This document shows positions 31,596 to 39,473 of a stretch of 64,000 nt of DNA, one piece after another; within the stretch, counting starts at the first letter, position 1; the number at the start of each line of letters is the position of its first letter. The notes under the pieces were generated by a model. The model searched no databases. It was not told the origin of the DNA and worked only from the letters and a program-made list of their open reading frames with translations. The stretch lies in assembly GCF_040812395.1 (NCBI RefSeq), contig NZ_JBFNXH010000001.1, positions 434,001 through 498,000 of the forward strand. Reading direction: 5' to 3'. The translations under genes and the position numbers were made by a program. The DNA is from Paenibacillus_E sp040812395 (GTDB taxonomy: Bacteria; Bacillota; Bacilli; Paenibacillales; NBRC-103111).

Positions 31596-32948
31596 CTAGA
31601 AACTCGCCGCAAACTGCGCAGCCGCCGCGTCACCCTTCGGAAGCTCCCGCAATACCCCGTAATCCATGAGCGCGAGCAAATCGATCGCGAACCCCTCGCC
31701 GCCATTACGCCCCTTTTCTACGCCAAGCCTTCCGTTACCGTCGACAGCATCGAACGCGAACAGATTTGTCGCGATTTCGAGAACGGCCTTCGTCGTTTTA
31801 ACTTGGTCGCGCCGCGGTAGCTTAAGTTCGCGCCGCCCCTCATCGTCCGCGTCCGATTTCTCCGTAGATGACGCCTGTATCGCGAATATGCCGACGACAT
31901 CATTTGCGCCGATTATCTGTTCGAATTTACGCGCAGCTTGCTCGGCCGCACCACCCGCCGTCTTGTTCGCATTTGACCCGTAGATATCGGCAAGTCCGTA
32001 AAATGGGTCTACTACGCATACGTCGATGTCCGGATTTTGCTGTAGCTCGCGGTCTAAGTCCGCCAGTGTTCGCGTTAAGTCACGGTCGCCCTTCGCTTGA
32101 AGATATAACGTGCCTGGATAGTACGCATTTAACCGATCGACGACGTCAAGGAAATACGTTTCGATGTCGCCGTCGAGCTTTCCGGACAGGATCGCTTTGT
32201 TCGGGAGTCCGACTTTTTGTGCGAAATCAGCGTGATCGACCGCACCCTCGCGCGCCGTCAGTATCGATATAAGCCGCGCAAGCCATAAATACGCCTTTAA
32301 CTCGTAAGATTTTACGAGCACCTTCGCACCCTGACGGAGTAGCTCGTCGACTAGGCACGCGATAAGATACGATTTGCCGCGGCCGGATTCCGCCATGACA
32401 CCGTAAATATCACCGGAATAGAGGCCGCCAATCTCCGCGTTCAGCGAGTCGAATGGCGTCCGCCACAGTTTAAATGACGTGCCCGCCTTCCGTTTCTCGT
32501 ACTCCGCGCGGAAATCGTGGCGGAGAGTTTCCATCGTTTTTCCAGCCATAACGCGAACTTGTGTTCCCATTGTAATACGATCCGACACCTCACGCAAGTA
32601 ATTTCCGAAGTCCTCCGCGGAACTTGTCGAAAACTTCTGCGTGATATCTCCGGACTCAAACCATTCCGCGAATTGGCGGCGTCCGGCCGCGTCTTTCAAG
32701 CGTTTCGCGAGGAAGTCGTACGAGTCCGTAACGGCGGGAATGTACGTAAAACCGTCGATTTCGCCGACAAGTGTCGCGTATGAGGGCGCGTTCCCTTTGT
32801 TCGCATCCGCGTACGAACGGATATAGCGATACGCAATCTGTTCGCATTCCGTGGCGAAATCGGTTTCTGCGATTGAATACCGCGTCAGTGCGCCAACGTC
32901 GTTCTCATCGCATATTTTTGATAGCGTCTGCTCACCATAATTTGCCAT
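31596..32948 (-). CDS. DnaB-type replicative helicase
   Basis: 450 residues: an N-terminal helical domain (1-150), then a RecA-like ATPase with Walker A GVMAESGRGKSYLIA at about residue 185, the Walker B strand DIDVCVVDPFYGLADIY at about 310, and a polar H3-like FAIQASSTEKSD. This is the DnaB helicase order. It would unwind phage DNA with the primase, loaded by the adjacent AAA+ protein. GGAGGTG precedes the ATG. Confidence 0.85.
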   Translation of the reverse strand: MANYGEQTLSKICDENDVGALTRYSIAETDFATECEQIAYRYIRSYADANKGNAPSYATLVGEIDGFTYIPAVTDSYDFLAKRLKDAAGRRQFAEWFESGDITQKFSTSSAEDFGNYLREVSDRITMGTQVRVMAGKTMETLRHDFRAEYEKRKAGTSFKLWRTPFDSLNAEIGGLYSGDIYGVMAESGRGKSYLIACLVDELLRQGAKVLVKSYELKAYLWLARLISILTAREGAVDHADFAQKVGLPNKAILSGKLDGDIETYFLDVVDRLNAYYPGTLYLQAKGDRDLTRTLADLDRELQQNPDIDVCVVDPFYGLADIYGSNANKTAGGAAEQAARKFEQIIGANDVVGIFAIQASSTEKSDADDEGRRELKLPRRDQVKTTKAVLEIATNLFAFDAVDGNGRLGVEKGRNGGEGFAIDLLALMDYGVLRELPKGDAAAAQFAASF

Positions 32949-33275
32949 CGCGTCTCAACACCTCCGATTATAGGACAGGTTATATTCGCCGGTAAAACGT
33001 CATATTAGCGCATTTTCGGCGGTTAGCATGTCGCACAGGAATCCGCATAGGTCTTCCGATATAGTTATTTTATTTCTTTTTAGTACTCTCTAGTCTTTTC
33101 CGTTACTTGTTAATAACGTGATTTACCATATTTTGAGATCGCTGTGAACGCTGTCCAAGAAACTTAAACTCGTTATATCTTCCGTTTTCGTACGTTTTCA
33201 CTATTGTAGGGCACTAGCCCTTTAGTCTCAACGACTTATTCAAAACTTTAGCGTTTTCGACACATTAAGACACAT
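32949..33275. other. Gap between helicase loader and helicase, no confident gene
   Basis: 327 bases, A/T-rich in the middle. Two short minus-strand frames (22 and 32 codons) have poor or no ribosome sites. AGGGC-ACTA-GCCCT (about 33207-33219) is a small hairpin without a T run. Nothing else is supported. Confidence 0.4.
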
Positions 33276-34061
33276 TTAGCGCATTCCACGATTACTTGCG
33301 CCCTGAAACGATATCTCGACACACATATCCCGTACGCGATCGGCAAGGCGCGCGTCATATAATCGCATCAATTCCGCCATTGGTAAATTTGACGTGTAAA
33401 TAGTCGGAAGCCCCGCCGTTGTCCTTGCGTTAATGATTGCGTGCAGATCGGCGCGGAAAGCTTCGCTAGCATCGCGTACACCTACGTCATCCATAACGAG
33501 AAATGGTACGGACTGCGCGATCCCCTGCGCTTTGTAGTAGCGAGCGGCGGCGGGCGCTGCGGTTTCCTCGGGTACACGCGGCCGATTGAACGTATTGAAA
33601 TCCGTCTGCCACTCGTTCACGTCGAGGAAGTACGCCGGTCTAACCAACGGGGACGCGCCCCTCCGTATCGATCCGATGTAATGGACGCTGAGGTACTCGT
33701 TAAGGAGGGCGGCCGCCGTCGTCGTCTTGCCGGTGCCAGGCTCCGCGGAATAGAGGTACAACGATTTAATCCGCGGACCGCCGTCATCAAACTGTCGCGT
33801 AAATGTCTCCGCGTAAGTACCGATAAAACTCCCGAGCGCCATCGAATCGCTGCCTATACGAACGAGGGAATCACGACTTGGAGCGGTCTTAAGCGTGAGC
33901 AGACGGTATTCCGCGGGCAAGTTAGCGGCTGCGATCCGTCCGCCCGCGCCTGAAAACCCGTGCATGGCGACGAATGATCCGCACAGCGCGTTACATGCGT
34001 CCGTATTGGCGTACGTGCATGGTTCGCGTAAGATGCATTTGCTAGCGTGACTTTGGGACAA
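33276..34061 (-). CDS. DnaC/DnaI-like AAA+ helicase loader
   Basis: 261 residues. A Cys-rich N-terminus (CILREPC, DACNALC) could hold zinc, as in DnaI. The ATPase has Walker A SAEPGTGKTTTAAALL at about residue 110, Walker B VPFLVMDDVGVRD at about 190, sensor 1 TIYTSNLPMAEL and an arginine-finger-like RVRDMC. It would load the helicase encoded just downstream. Confidence 0.85.
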   Translation of the reverse strand: MSQSHASKCILREPCTYANTDACNALCGSFVAMHGFSGAGGRIAAANLPAEYRLLTLKTAPSRDSLVRIGSDSMALGSFIGTYAETFTRQFDDGGPRIKSLYLYSAEPGTGKTTTAAALLNEYLSVHYIGSIRRGASPLVRPAYFLDVNEWQTDFNTFNRPRVPEETAAPAAARYYKAQGIAQSVPFLVMDDVGVRDASEAFRADLHAIINARTTAGLPTIYTSNLPMAELMRLYDARLADRVRDMCVEISFQGASNRGMR

Positions 34062-34159
34062 CGTTTATCACCGCCTCATGTAATTATGTACCATTTCGCA
34101 AAAAGATAATCATCGATAGGTATATTTTCTACTTCTACGGTAATCCTAGTAGGTTTACA

Positions 34160-34528
34160 TTATTTTAAATATTCGAGACTCGCGAAACTGTCCGGTATTA
34201 TGTCGCCGAATATCGTCTGATTCCAGTATTTAGCCGAAGCTAATTCACGATTGGCCGTGATAATTTCGGTTGTCAGTGCGGCGCGTTCAACTTCTGATTT
34301 ATCAGTTTTACGTGATTCCATAATCGTTAGATTTGTCGCGTAATACCGTGCTTCGGCGTCTAAGTAGCTGTAATAATGTACAGGCCATACGATCAGGATA
34401 GCTAGCGTAAGGACGCCTCCGACGAGAGTCATAAAATCTCCGTATGCTACGTGCTCCCATGGCAAAGAGTTCGCCAAGGCGACCCCTGCAATCACGGCGA
34501 TAACCGATCCTAATAATATTAATAACAT
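34160..34528 (-). CDS. Two-span membrane protein with cytoplasmic tail (122 aa)
   Basis: Two hydrophobic helices (residues about 2-20 and 32-52) are followed by a charged helical tail (residues 58-122, ESRKTDKSEVERAALT). No family recognised. The layout resembles phage membrane-anchoring or exclusion proteins. It precedes the helicase loader by about 100 bases. Confidence 0.55.
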   Translation of the reverse strand: MLLILLGSVIAVIAGVALANSLPWEHVAYGDFMTLVGGVLTLAILIVWPVHYYSYLDAEARYYATNLTIMESRKTDKSEVERAALTTEIITANRELASAKYWNQTIFGDIIPDSFASLEYLK

Positions 34529-34556
34529 AACGCCGCACCTCCGTTTGTTTTTGTAA

Positions 34557-35462
34557 TCACTTGGTCACCTCGACGATACCCTCTCCGCGGCAATGTGCGC
34601 ATACTTGGCGTTTCCCTTCATCTAATTGTGTTAAAAACGTCCGGATATACGCTTCGAGATTCGTCTGCAACTCCGCGTAATTATTCCCGCGAACCGTCTG
34701 CGCCAAGAGTACGTTATCCGCTCCACTGCCGTATTTCGGACCCTTCAACTCGAACACGCGCGCCATCTTCCAGCGGACTTGCTCCGTTACTGTTTTAGGT
34801 TTACGTGAGCGTACGGAGGGATAGTAGGAACGCGATCTTGTTTCATGGTACGGAATCGCAATTCGCTCATCTACGCGAAGCATTTGGATATTACGCAAGT
34901 TATCGATGTAATATTTATCGTCCGATCCATCAACGCGTTCCTTCACGCGGTCATAAACGAGGTTGAATACGGTCTCTGCGCTAATCCTGCACGGATACTT
35001 ATGCTGCGTCTCCGGAAACTTGGCGATATTATTCGGAAACTCGATCGTCACGTATGACGGAATTTGAACGGGCGCACAGTTACGGTCGATGACCTCGAAT
35101 TCAACCGGTTCGAGATACGGCTTCGGATCGTCATACTTGGCGCGGTAGAATTCCGCGGTTTCGCCGCAAAGATCGCCGTCGTCATCATACGTAAAAGAAT
35201 CCACCGGTACCTCATGCGGTAATTGCGTAATCTCCTTATAGCGCTCATACAGTTCATAGCCGATAACGCGTCGACTTGTCTTACGCTTACGTTCGATTGT
35301 GTTAACCGTGCCCTCAACGATCGCGTACCGATTGTCTCCGGGTGCTGGAATCGCGTCGACTCCGTTGATTACATGAGTGTTGCCGAAAACGTGCGAACTG
35401 TATTCGCTGAGCTTAACGTAGCTGAATCCGTCTTTCTCCATTACGATAATTTTATCCGTCAT
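34557..35462 (-). CDS. Unrecognised phage protein with C-terminal zinc knuckle (301 aa)
   Basis: A soluble, acidic protein with a Tyr-rich central region (SRSYYPSVRSRKP) and a C-terminal CAHCRGEG, half of a DnaJ-type zinc site. No enzyme motif is visible. It begins the leftward operon divergent from the repressor-controlled pair at 35589. Confidence 0.5.
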   Translation of the reverse strand: MTDKIIVMEKDGFSYVKLSEYSSHVFGNTHVINGVDAIPAPGDNRYAIVEGTVNTIERKRKTSRRVIGYELYERYKEITQLPHEVPVDSFTYDDDGDLCGETAEFYRAKYDDPKPYLEPVEFEVIDRNCAPVQIPSYVTIEFPNNIAKFPETQHKYPCRISAETVFNLVYDRVKERVDGSDDKYYIDNLRNIQMLRVDERIAIPYHETRSRSYYPSVRSRKPKTVTEQVRWKMARVFELKGPKYGSGADNVLLAQTVRGNNYAELQTNLEAYIRTFLTQLDEGKRQVCAHCRGEGIVEVTK

Positions 35463-35517
35463 ATTAGCGCCTCCTTATAGTAATTTGCGTGGTACGTCTT
35501 CTAATTTTAAATTTCCC

Positions 35518-35571
35518 TTTACATGCGATAACGCATATGCTATATTATTAACAAGAGATGCGATAACGCAT
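35518..35571 (+). promoter_or_regulatory. Repressor-controlled promoter with two perfect operators
   Basis: TTTACA (35518-35523), 17-bp spacer, TATATT (35541-35546). Operator ATGCGATAACGCAT fills the spacer (35523-35536) and an identical copy lies at 35558-35571, just before the ribosome site AGGAGG. Both match the immunity-region dyads, so the XRE repressor at 3881 probably silences this promoter. Confidence 0.85.
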
Positions 35572-35588
35572 AAATAGGAGGAGTTACA

Positions 35589-35873
35589 ATGAAAAAGGAA
35601 TACGTTGACTATCGGTTGAGTTTTAAAAATACTTCCACTAAGTTTCTAATTGTAGGCAGTTTAAGGACTGTACTTAGTTCTCATCAAACATTAGAAGAGG
35701 CTAACGAAGCATTTGACTTATTGCCCCAAGCTTCTTCTACTCCATTTAGTAGTATTTACGTGATGTGCCCTGGAGAAGAAAAGACTCTTGATACAATTGT
35801 TTCGCTTGACTTTAAATGGCAGCCTGAGAAAGAGGAAGTCCACCAACAGTCAGATGACTTTTTCGAACTGTAA
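35589..35873 (+). CDS. Unrecognised repressor-controlled phage protein (94 aa)
   Basis: A small alpha/beta protein with an acidic tail (EVHQQSDDFFEL). A/T-rich compared with nearby minus-strand genes. GGAGG precedes the ATG. It is the first gene of a two-gene plus-strand operon behind two repressor operators, so it should be expressed on induction or in early infection. Antirepressor, or partner of the Cas8c-like protein, are possibilities without direct evidence. Confidence 0.6.
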   Translation: MKKEYVDYRLSFKNTSTKFLIVGSLRTVLSSHQTLEEANEAFDLLPQASSTPFSSIYVMCPGEEKTLDTIVSLDFKWQPEKEEVHQQSDDFFEL

Positions 35874-35887
35874 AGGAGCTGTTTAAT

Positions 35888-36361
35888 TTGACACGAGATG
35901 AAAAATTCGGACGTCTTCTTGCAATAGCGAATGTCCTATGCGAACGGGTTTTTGAAAAAGATAAACAAGAAGTCACCGTTAAATACATGGAACGCTATCA
36001 TCGTAAGCCGATGGAGGTATTCGGAAAAATACATAATGAATTGATCCAATATACGCATAAGTTTGGCGAACACGAGTGGCACCTTTTTAACATGTTCGAC
36101 GAGATCATTTCAAATATTGATTTTTCCGAATTCAACAATGAGCCACTTAATGAAGTTTACCTTCATAGCTTCCATTCTCAGCAGCACACTTTACATAATA
36201 TTATGGGCGTAGAAGATGCGGCCGAGCTATGGGGATACTCTAATCCCGGGACAGTCAAGAACATGTGCGCAGAAGGTAAAGTAAAGGCGACCAAGATAGG
36301 TAAAACGTGGGTAATAGACCGCAATCAGCCGAATCCTAAACAACCCGACTCTCACGAATGA
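35888..36361 (+). CDS. Cas8c C-terminus-like domain fused to an excisionase-type HTH
   Basis: Residues about 1-105 (RDEKFGRLLAIANVL, ERYHRKPMEVFGKIH, FDEIISNIDF, PLNEVYLHSFHSQQH) follow the pattern of the C-terminal region of Cas8c/Csd1 from type I-C CRISPR systems, the part also made separately as Cas11c. Residues about 110-150 (GVEDAAELWGYSNPGTVKNM, GKVKATKIGKTWVIDR) are a MerR/excisionase-like HTH. No CRISPR array or other cas genes are in the window. It might be a Cas mimic or a regulator that shares an ancestral fold. The similarity is by eye and needs a profile test. Confidence 0.55.
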   Translation: MTRDEKFGRLLAIANVLCERVFEKDKQEVTVKYMERYHRKPMEVFGKIHNELIQYTHKFGEHEWHLFNMFDEIISNIDFSEFNNEPLNEVYLHSFHSQQHTLHNIMGVEDAAELWGYSNPGTVKNMCAEGKVKATKIGKTWVIDRNQPNPKQPDSHE

Positions 36362-36371
36362 GAGTCTTTTT
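36347..36371 (+). terminator. Intrinsic terminator
   Basis: GACTCTCA-CGAA-TGAGAGTC followed by TTTTT. The stop codon of the Cas8c-like gene lies inside the stem. It ends the repressor-controlled operon. Confidence 0.9.
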
Positions 36372-36384
36372 AACGTTCACTACG

Positions 36385-36786
36385 TCATAACCACGCAGTC
36401 ACTTCGCCCGCACTCGGAGCGCCCTCTTCTGCCGCTGCCCGCCTTTCCCTCGCTTCCTTATCAGCTAAAACCCGTGGTAATATTCGGCTCGCCACGTACG
36501 ACAATACGAAGCCTGCCGTTAACTGCGGATACTCGCGCGTTGGCCGGTACTCGCGGAACGCCTCGTCAAAGACTTCGCGGAGGACATCTGCGCCATATTG
36601 CGTCAAATTACGTTTAATAATCGCCTGCTCCGCGGCCCAGTTACGATACGGCACGTATTGCTCGATTCCGTAGAGTTCGCGATTGAGATCGATGCACATC
36701 GTTTGCACCGTCCGCGCGTTCCATTTCTCAGGCGTAATATTGCGCCAATCTTTGCGCTGCTCCGCGGTCAATTTGCTTCGTGCCAT
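36385..36786 (-). CDS. Unrecognised helical phage protein (133 aa)
   Basis: A basic, all-helical protein (MARSKLTAEQRKDWRNITPE start; DVLREVFDEAFREYRPTR) ending in an Ala/Glu-rich tail. No family recognised. It is converged upon by the plus-strand operon terminator and lies six bases after the zinc-ribbon gene. Confidence 0.5.
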   Translation of the reverse strand: MARSKLTAEQRKDWRNITPEKWNARTVQTMCIDLNRELYGIEQYVPYRNWAAEQAIIKRNLTQYGADVLREVFDEAFREYRPTREYPQLTAGFVLSYVASRILPRVLADKEARERRAAAEEGAPSAGEVTAWL

Positions 36787-36791
36787 CCCAA

Positions 36792-37364
36792 TCAGTCCTC
36801 CTCGCTATCTTCCCATCCGTTATCAATCATGTCTTGTTTATCCGCGCATGATTTGCAGCAGTCTTGGTACACTGACGATTCCTTCACGTACTCTTCACCG
36901 CACTCATCGCAAAAACGTAACCCTTCACTGTCGCGCAAGTCCTCTGCGTGGTCAACTAGCGCATTTTCTGCGGCGCGATACTTAAGATACGTCTCGTGGT
37001 CTTCATGTACGAAGAAGTACTTATAGTCCGCTCCCACGTATTCGCGAATAAGCCCGTTTAGGCGCTTGACTTCTGCTTCCGCCGCCACTGCCCGCCTGAC
37101 CGCGTGCGGCCATCCGGTGCGTGCCTCGGCGATGAAACGGGCGTATATTTCAATTCGTGTATATGCAACGGGTTCCATTCCGTAGTCAGTAGCCACATCC
37201 ACGGCGTATTGAAAATAGTCATCACCCTCTACTCCTACTATGTTACAGTTACCGCAATCCGTAAACGCCGCATCACATAGCGCTAAATCAACGGTGAGAT
37301 CACGTCTTTCATCCAAAATTATACGCCTCCTCGCAATATATTTGCAATAGTTACTTTTCTTCAT
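36792..37364 (-). CDS. Phage protein with C-terminal zinc ribbon (190 aa)
   Basis: A predominantly helical body (residues 1-140) is followed by CDECGEEY and CCKSCADK, a Cys4 ribbon, and an acidic end (WEDSEED). CGNC near residue 37 adds a further Cys pair. Function unknown; the ribbon suggests nucleic-acid or protein binding. Confidence 0.55.
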   Translation of the reverse strand: MKKSNYCKYIARRRIILDERRDLTVDLALCDAAFTDCGNCNIVGVEGDDYFQYAVDVATDYGMEPVAYTRIEIYARFIAEARTGWPHAVRRAVAAEAEVKRLNGLIREYVGADYKYFFVHEDHETYLKYRAAENALVDHAEDLRDSEGLRFCDECGEEYVKESSVYQDCCKSCADKQDMIDNGWEDSEED

Positions 37365-37391
37365 AGCAGAAGTAAACAGATGTATTGACTT

Positions 37392-37508
37392 TTAAGTCAC
37401 GTTAAAGCCAACTGTATTATTGACGCCAGGCCACGGAATTCTGCGCCAGCCAATTACGAACGTTGCGACTTGTTCGTCAACGGTTGCGTTCAATCTACGG
37501 TTGTACAT
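37392..37508 (-). CDS. Short protein resembling the start of BC1872-type phage ABA-sandwich proteins (38 aa)
   Basis: The frame DEQVATFVIGWRRIPWPG resembles the N-terminal helix (VAEKVMGW) of the phage ABA-sandwich family, but stops after 38 residues, so it is a remnant or a minimal form. GGAGGTG is five bases before the ATG. It overlaps the DUF4326 gene by 19 bases. Confidence 0.4.
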   Translation of the reverse strand: MYNRRLNATVDEQVATFVIGWRRIPWPGVNNTVGFNVT

Positions 37509-37810
37509 TTCACCTCCTCCTCGTCAACTTTATCGGCCATTTCCGCTAGAATATCGCCGTGACATGATCTCGGTTTACAATAACAACAAAGAACTTTCCC
37601 CTTTAGTCCGTGTAGATCGCGCAACAATTGTGGCTGCCTTAGAATCCATTCGCGGTAGCTTGTGATAGCCTCCTCGCGTGTAGCTACTTTAAACAGCGCT
37701 TTCGTACCTTCCATATGTGAAAACGGATTCCCCCACTTACTTCCGCGCCCGATGTAAACGTCATAAGGTTGTTTGTGGTGCTTGTTAATGACAGTTGTTT
37801 TTGCGCTCAT
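37490..37810 (-). CDS. DUF4326 protein (106 aa)
   Basis: The DUF4326 pattern is clear: YDVYIGRGSKWGNPF near residue 17, then LKGKVLCCYCKPRSCHGDIL near residue 68, with conserved Cys and His. The family is common in phages and is of unknown function. The first eight codons nearly duplicate those of the 8829-10046 gene. Confidence 0.8.
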   Translation of the reverse strand: MSAKTTVINKHHKQPYDVYIGRGSKWGNPFSHMEGTKALFKVATREEAITSYREWILRQPQLLRDLHGLKGKVLCCYCKPRSCHGDILAEMADKVDEEEVKCTTVD

Positions 37811-38211
37811 GCGGATGCCTCCTCGTGAAATTTTCGTCTTGCGAGATAGTTACGGTAAGCCCGCTGGGCTGCGCTTGCGCCGGATATTGGCGCACCTACT
37901 CGCAAGCATTCCGCGATAAACGGCTCCGCCACGTCGCGAAACGGCTGTCCTGTCGTGTACAACCGCCAGTGAACGAGCTCGTGAAGCAGCGTACCCAGGA
38001 CTTCGGAGCGCGTCCGTTCGGCGTTAGTTTTGCAACTCAAACGAATGAAGAAGCGTTCTTCCGACGTGCGGACGCAGAACATGCCGTTATATCGCGTCCA
38101 TTTACGATTGACCAATTCGATCGTTCCGGTGAAATCGACGTCCCAGTGCTTGCGGCACATTGCGGTTGCTTCCGTGTATAATTCTTCTAGCGTCAAGTCC
38201 CCGTTACTCAT
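37807..38211 (-). CDS. SprT-like zinc metallopeptidase
   Basis: LTLEELYTEATAMCRKHW at the start, then RSEVLGTLLHELVHWRLY with HExxH and a third ligand candidate in the following helix, as in the SprT/Spartan family. Those proteases cut DNA-protein crosslinks; the phage role is unknown. ATG 38211 overlaps the upstream stop (ATGA). Length (134 aa) is typical of phage SprT-like proteins. Confidence 0.75.
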   Translation of the reverse strand: MSNGDLTLEELYTEATAMCRKHWDVDFTGTIELVNRKWTRYNGMFCVRTSEERFFIRLSCKTNAERTRSEVLGTLLHELVHWRLYTTGQPFRDVAEPFIAECLRVGAPISGASAAQRAYRNYLARRKFHEEASA

Positions 38212-38393
38212 TCCGCAGCCCACGCTCCCTTCCGTTCCTTCTCCGTCATCCCACTAGTCGACGCGATTATCGCCCAGTTCCGCCCGCACTGGATTGGCGC
38301 GGGGTCTGCGGACGTATAACGGTTACCTGCGTACGATACGATCGTCGTTGTCGCGCCGTCTTTTGCGCGGTTAACTGCGTCAAAGAACGTCAT
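38208..38393 (-). CDS. Small unrecognised phage protein (61 aa)
   Basis: Starts at ATG 38393 in a TAATG overlap with the membrane protein gene; longer upstream in-frame starts would overlap that gene. A mixed alpha/beta sequence (AKDGATTTIVSYAGNRYTS). No family recognised. Confidence 0.5.
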   Translation of the reverse strand: MTFFDAVNRAKDGATTTIVSYAGNRYTSADPAPIQCGRNWAIIASTSGMTEKERKGAWAAE

Positions 38394-38581
38394 TACGCCG
38401 TCCACCCCATTCCACCAATAGTTGCCACGCCGATGATCGTTATGACCGCGAAAATAACGAATAATTTACCGGCGATTCCGATATTGTCGTCCAGCCACGT
38501 GAACAACGAGACCGCGGCGATTAGTCCGCTTACCCCCGTAAGCGCCCACGTTAGTGTCGCGAAAAATAAGTCCCAGTTCAC
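38393..38581 (-). CDS. Two-span membrane protein (62 aa)
   Basis: GTG 38581 in a GTGA overlap with the preceding stop, with GGGGTGATC upstream, gives a protein with two hydrophobic helices (about 7-27 and 38-58) joined by a DDNIGIAG loop. A longer in-frame start at 38749 would overlap the neighbour almost entirely and is rejected. Function unknown. Confidence 0.55.
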   Translation of the reverse strand: MNWDLFFATLTWALTGVSGLIAAVSLFTWLDDNIGIAGKLFVIFAVITIIGVATIGGMGWTA

Positions 38582-38907
38582 GCGATCACCCCGCTTGTCA
38601 GTTCCGTCAACCGCCGCCGTTCCTCCGCGATTGCTTCGATATAGTCTGCGATTGTCTCTGTATTTCCCCACGCCGACCGCACGGAAACCGTCGATATTGC
38701 CGCCGCTAATCCGACCGCGGTAAATCCGTAATAGGCGTCCGGTCGCCATTCATCGCGGACAGGTGGCGGAGCTGCGCCCTCTTGCGCTTTGTAACCGGGA
38801 GCCTTCGCCGGGTCGACCGTGTGGTGGCGCTCTAAGATAAAGTTGCGGTCGCCGTCCGTGGTTAGGCGATAGTCCGGCGTTAGGTTAATTACGTTAGTTT
38901 TCGTCAT
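38578..38907 (-). CDS. Unrecognised phage protein (109 aa)
   Basis: Begins TKTNVINLTPDYRLTTDGD, then FILERHHTVDPAKAPGY, a layout seen in small early proteins of Firmicutes phages whose role is unknown. The C-terminal half is helical. It overlaps its upstream neighbour by 14 bases. Confidence 0.55.
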   Translation of the reverse strand: MTKTNVINLTPDYRLTTDGDRNFILERHHTVDPAKAPGYKAQEGAAPPPVRDEWRPDAYYGFTAVGLAAAISTVSVRSAWGNTETIADYIEAIAEERRRLTELTSGVIA

Positions 38908-39232
38908 ATTGCGCCTCCTTTACGATCGTCCATTTTCCGCGGATCTCACAATCCTCGAATAAATCGCCCTCATCTCGGAGCTTAAACGATTCGCCCGTCA
39001 CTTGCGAGGTAATCCGCGCGCCCTCTTCGTACGCGGCGAACGCCTCCATAAAGTCAACGGGTGGCTGACGTTTGCGCCACTCCTTACTGAGAAGCTGCGC
39101 TGTCATTTGCGCGACTAAATCGTCCCGGAAACATAAGTGACCGTCTCTTTTCGTAACGAAATAACACGCATCAGTAACCGTTTCGTACGTCTCCCCTTCG
39201 CGGATACTGCGGATCATTTCCCACGTTTTCAT
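38894..39232 (-). CDS. Unrecognised phage protein (112 aa)
   Basis: Starts MKTWEMIRSIREGETYE with later FRDDLVAQMTAQLLSKEW and a C-terminal beta strand WTIVKEA, typical of small phage proteins in this part of early regions. No function known. It follows the 39233 gene directly (stop and start adjacent). Confidence 0.55.
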   Translation of the reverse strand: MKTWEMIRSIREGETYETVTDACYFVTKRDGHLCFRDDLVAQMTAQLLSKEWRKRQPPVDFMEAFAAYEEGARITSQVTGESFKLRDEGDLFEDCEIRGKWTIVKEAQYDEN

Positions 39233-39421
39233 TTAAGCGTTCACCTCCGTTCGGTTAAATTTGATAGCGAATTCGATTTCCCACTCGCCCAATTTTTCGT
39301 AAAGAAATCCCGCTTTGGCTGGCGTTATTTTACCGGCCGCCAATTTGCACGCGATAATCGTATCATGCGCCTCGATCGCGCCATAAAACTGGCGGATCTT
39401 TCGTTGCGATATCCTCGCCAT
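39233..39421 (-). CDS. Small helical phage protein (62 aa), first gene of an early operon
   Basis: ATG 39421 with AAAGGAGG nine bases upstream is the start. A longer frame reaches 39526 but would run through the promoter motif at 39444-39473. The protein is basic and helical (ARISQRKIRQFYGAIEAHD). No family recognised. Confidence 0.6.
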   Translation of the reverse strand: MARISQRKIRQFYGAIEAHDTIIACKLAAGKITPAKAGFLYEKLGEWEIEFAIKFNRTEVNA

Positions 39422-39443
39422 AGTTAACGTCCTCCTTTTACCG

Positions 39444-39473
39444 TTTATGTACGGCACATCTAATTTCGCACAC
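39444..39473 (-). promoter_or_regulatory. Phage bipartite promoter motif, copy C
   Basis: Minus sense: GTGTGCGAAA, 11 bases, GTACATAAA. Full consensus, 22 bases upstream of the 39421 start. It begins the early operon running to 36.4 kb. Confidence 0.8.

Noticed and set aside
35888..36361. A CRISPR-Cas locus in the window
   Set aside because: Only a Cas8c-like fragment is seen; there is no array, Cas3, Cas5, Cas7 or Cas1/2.
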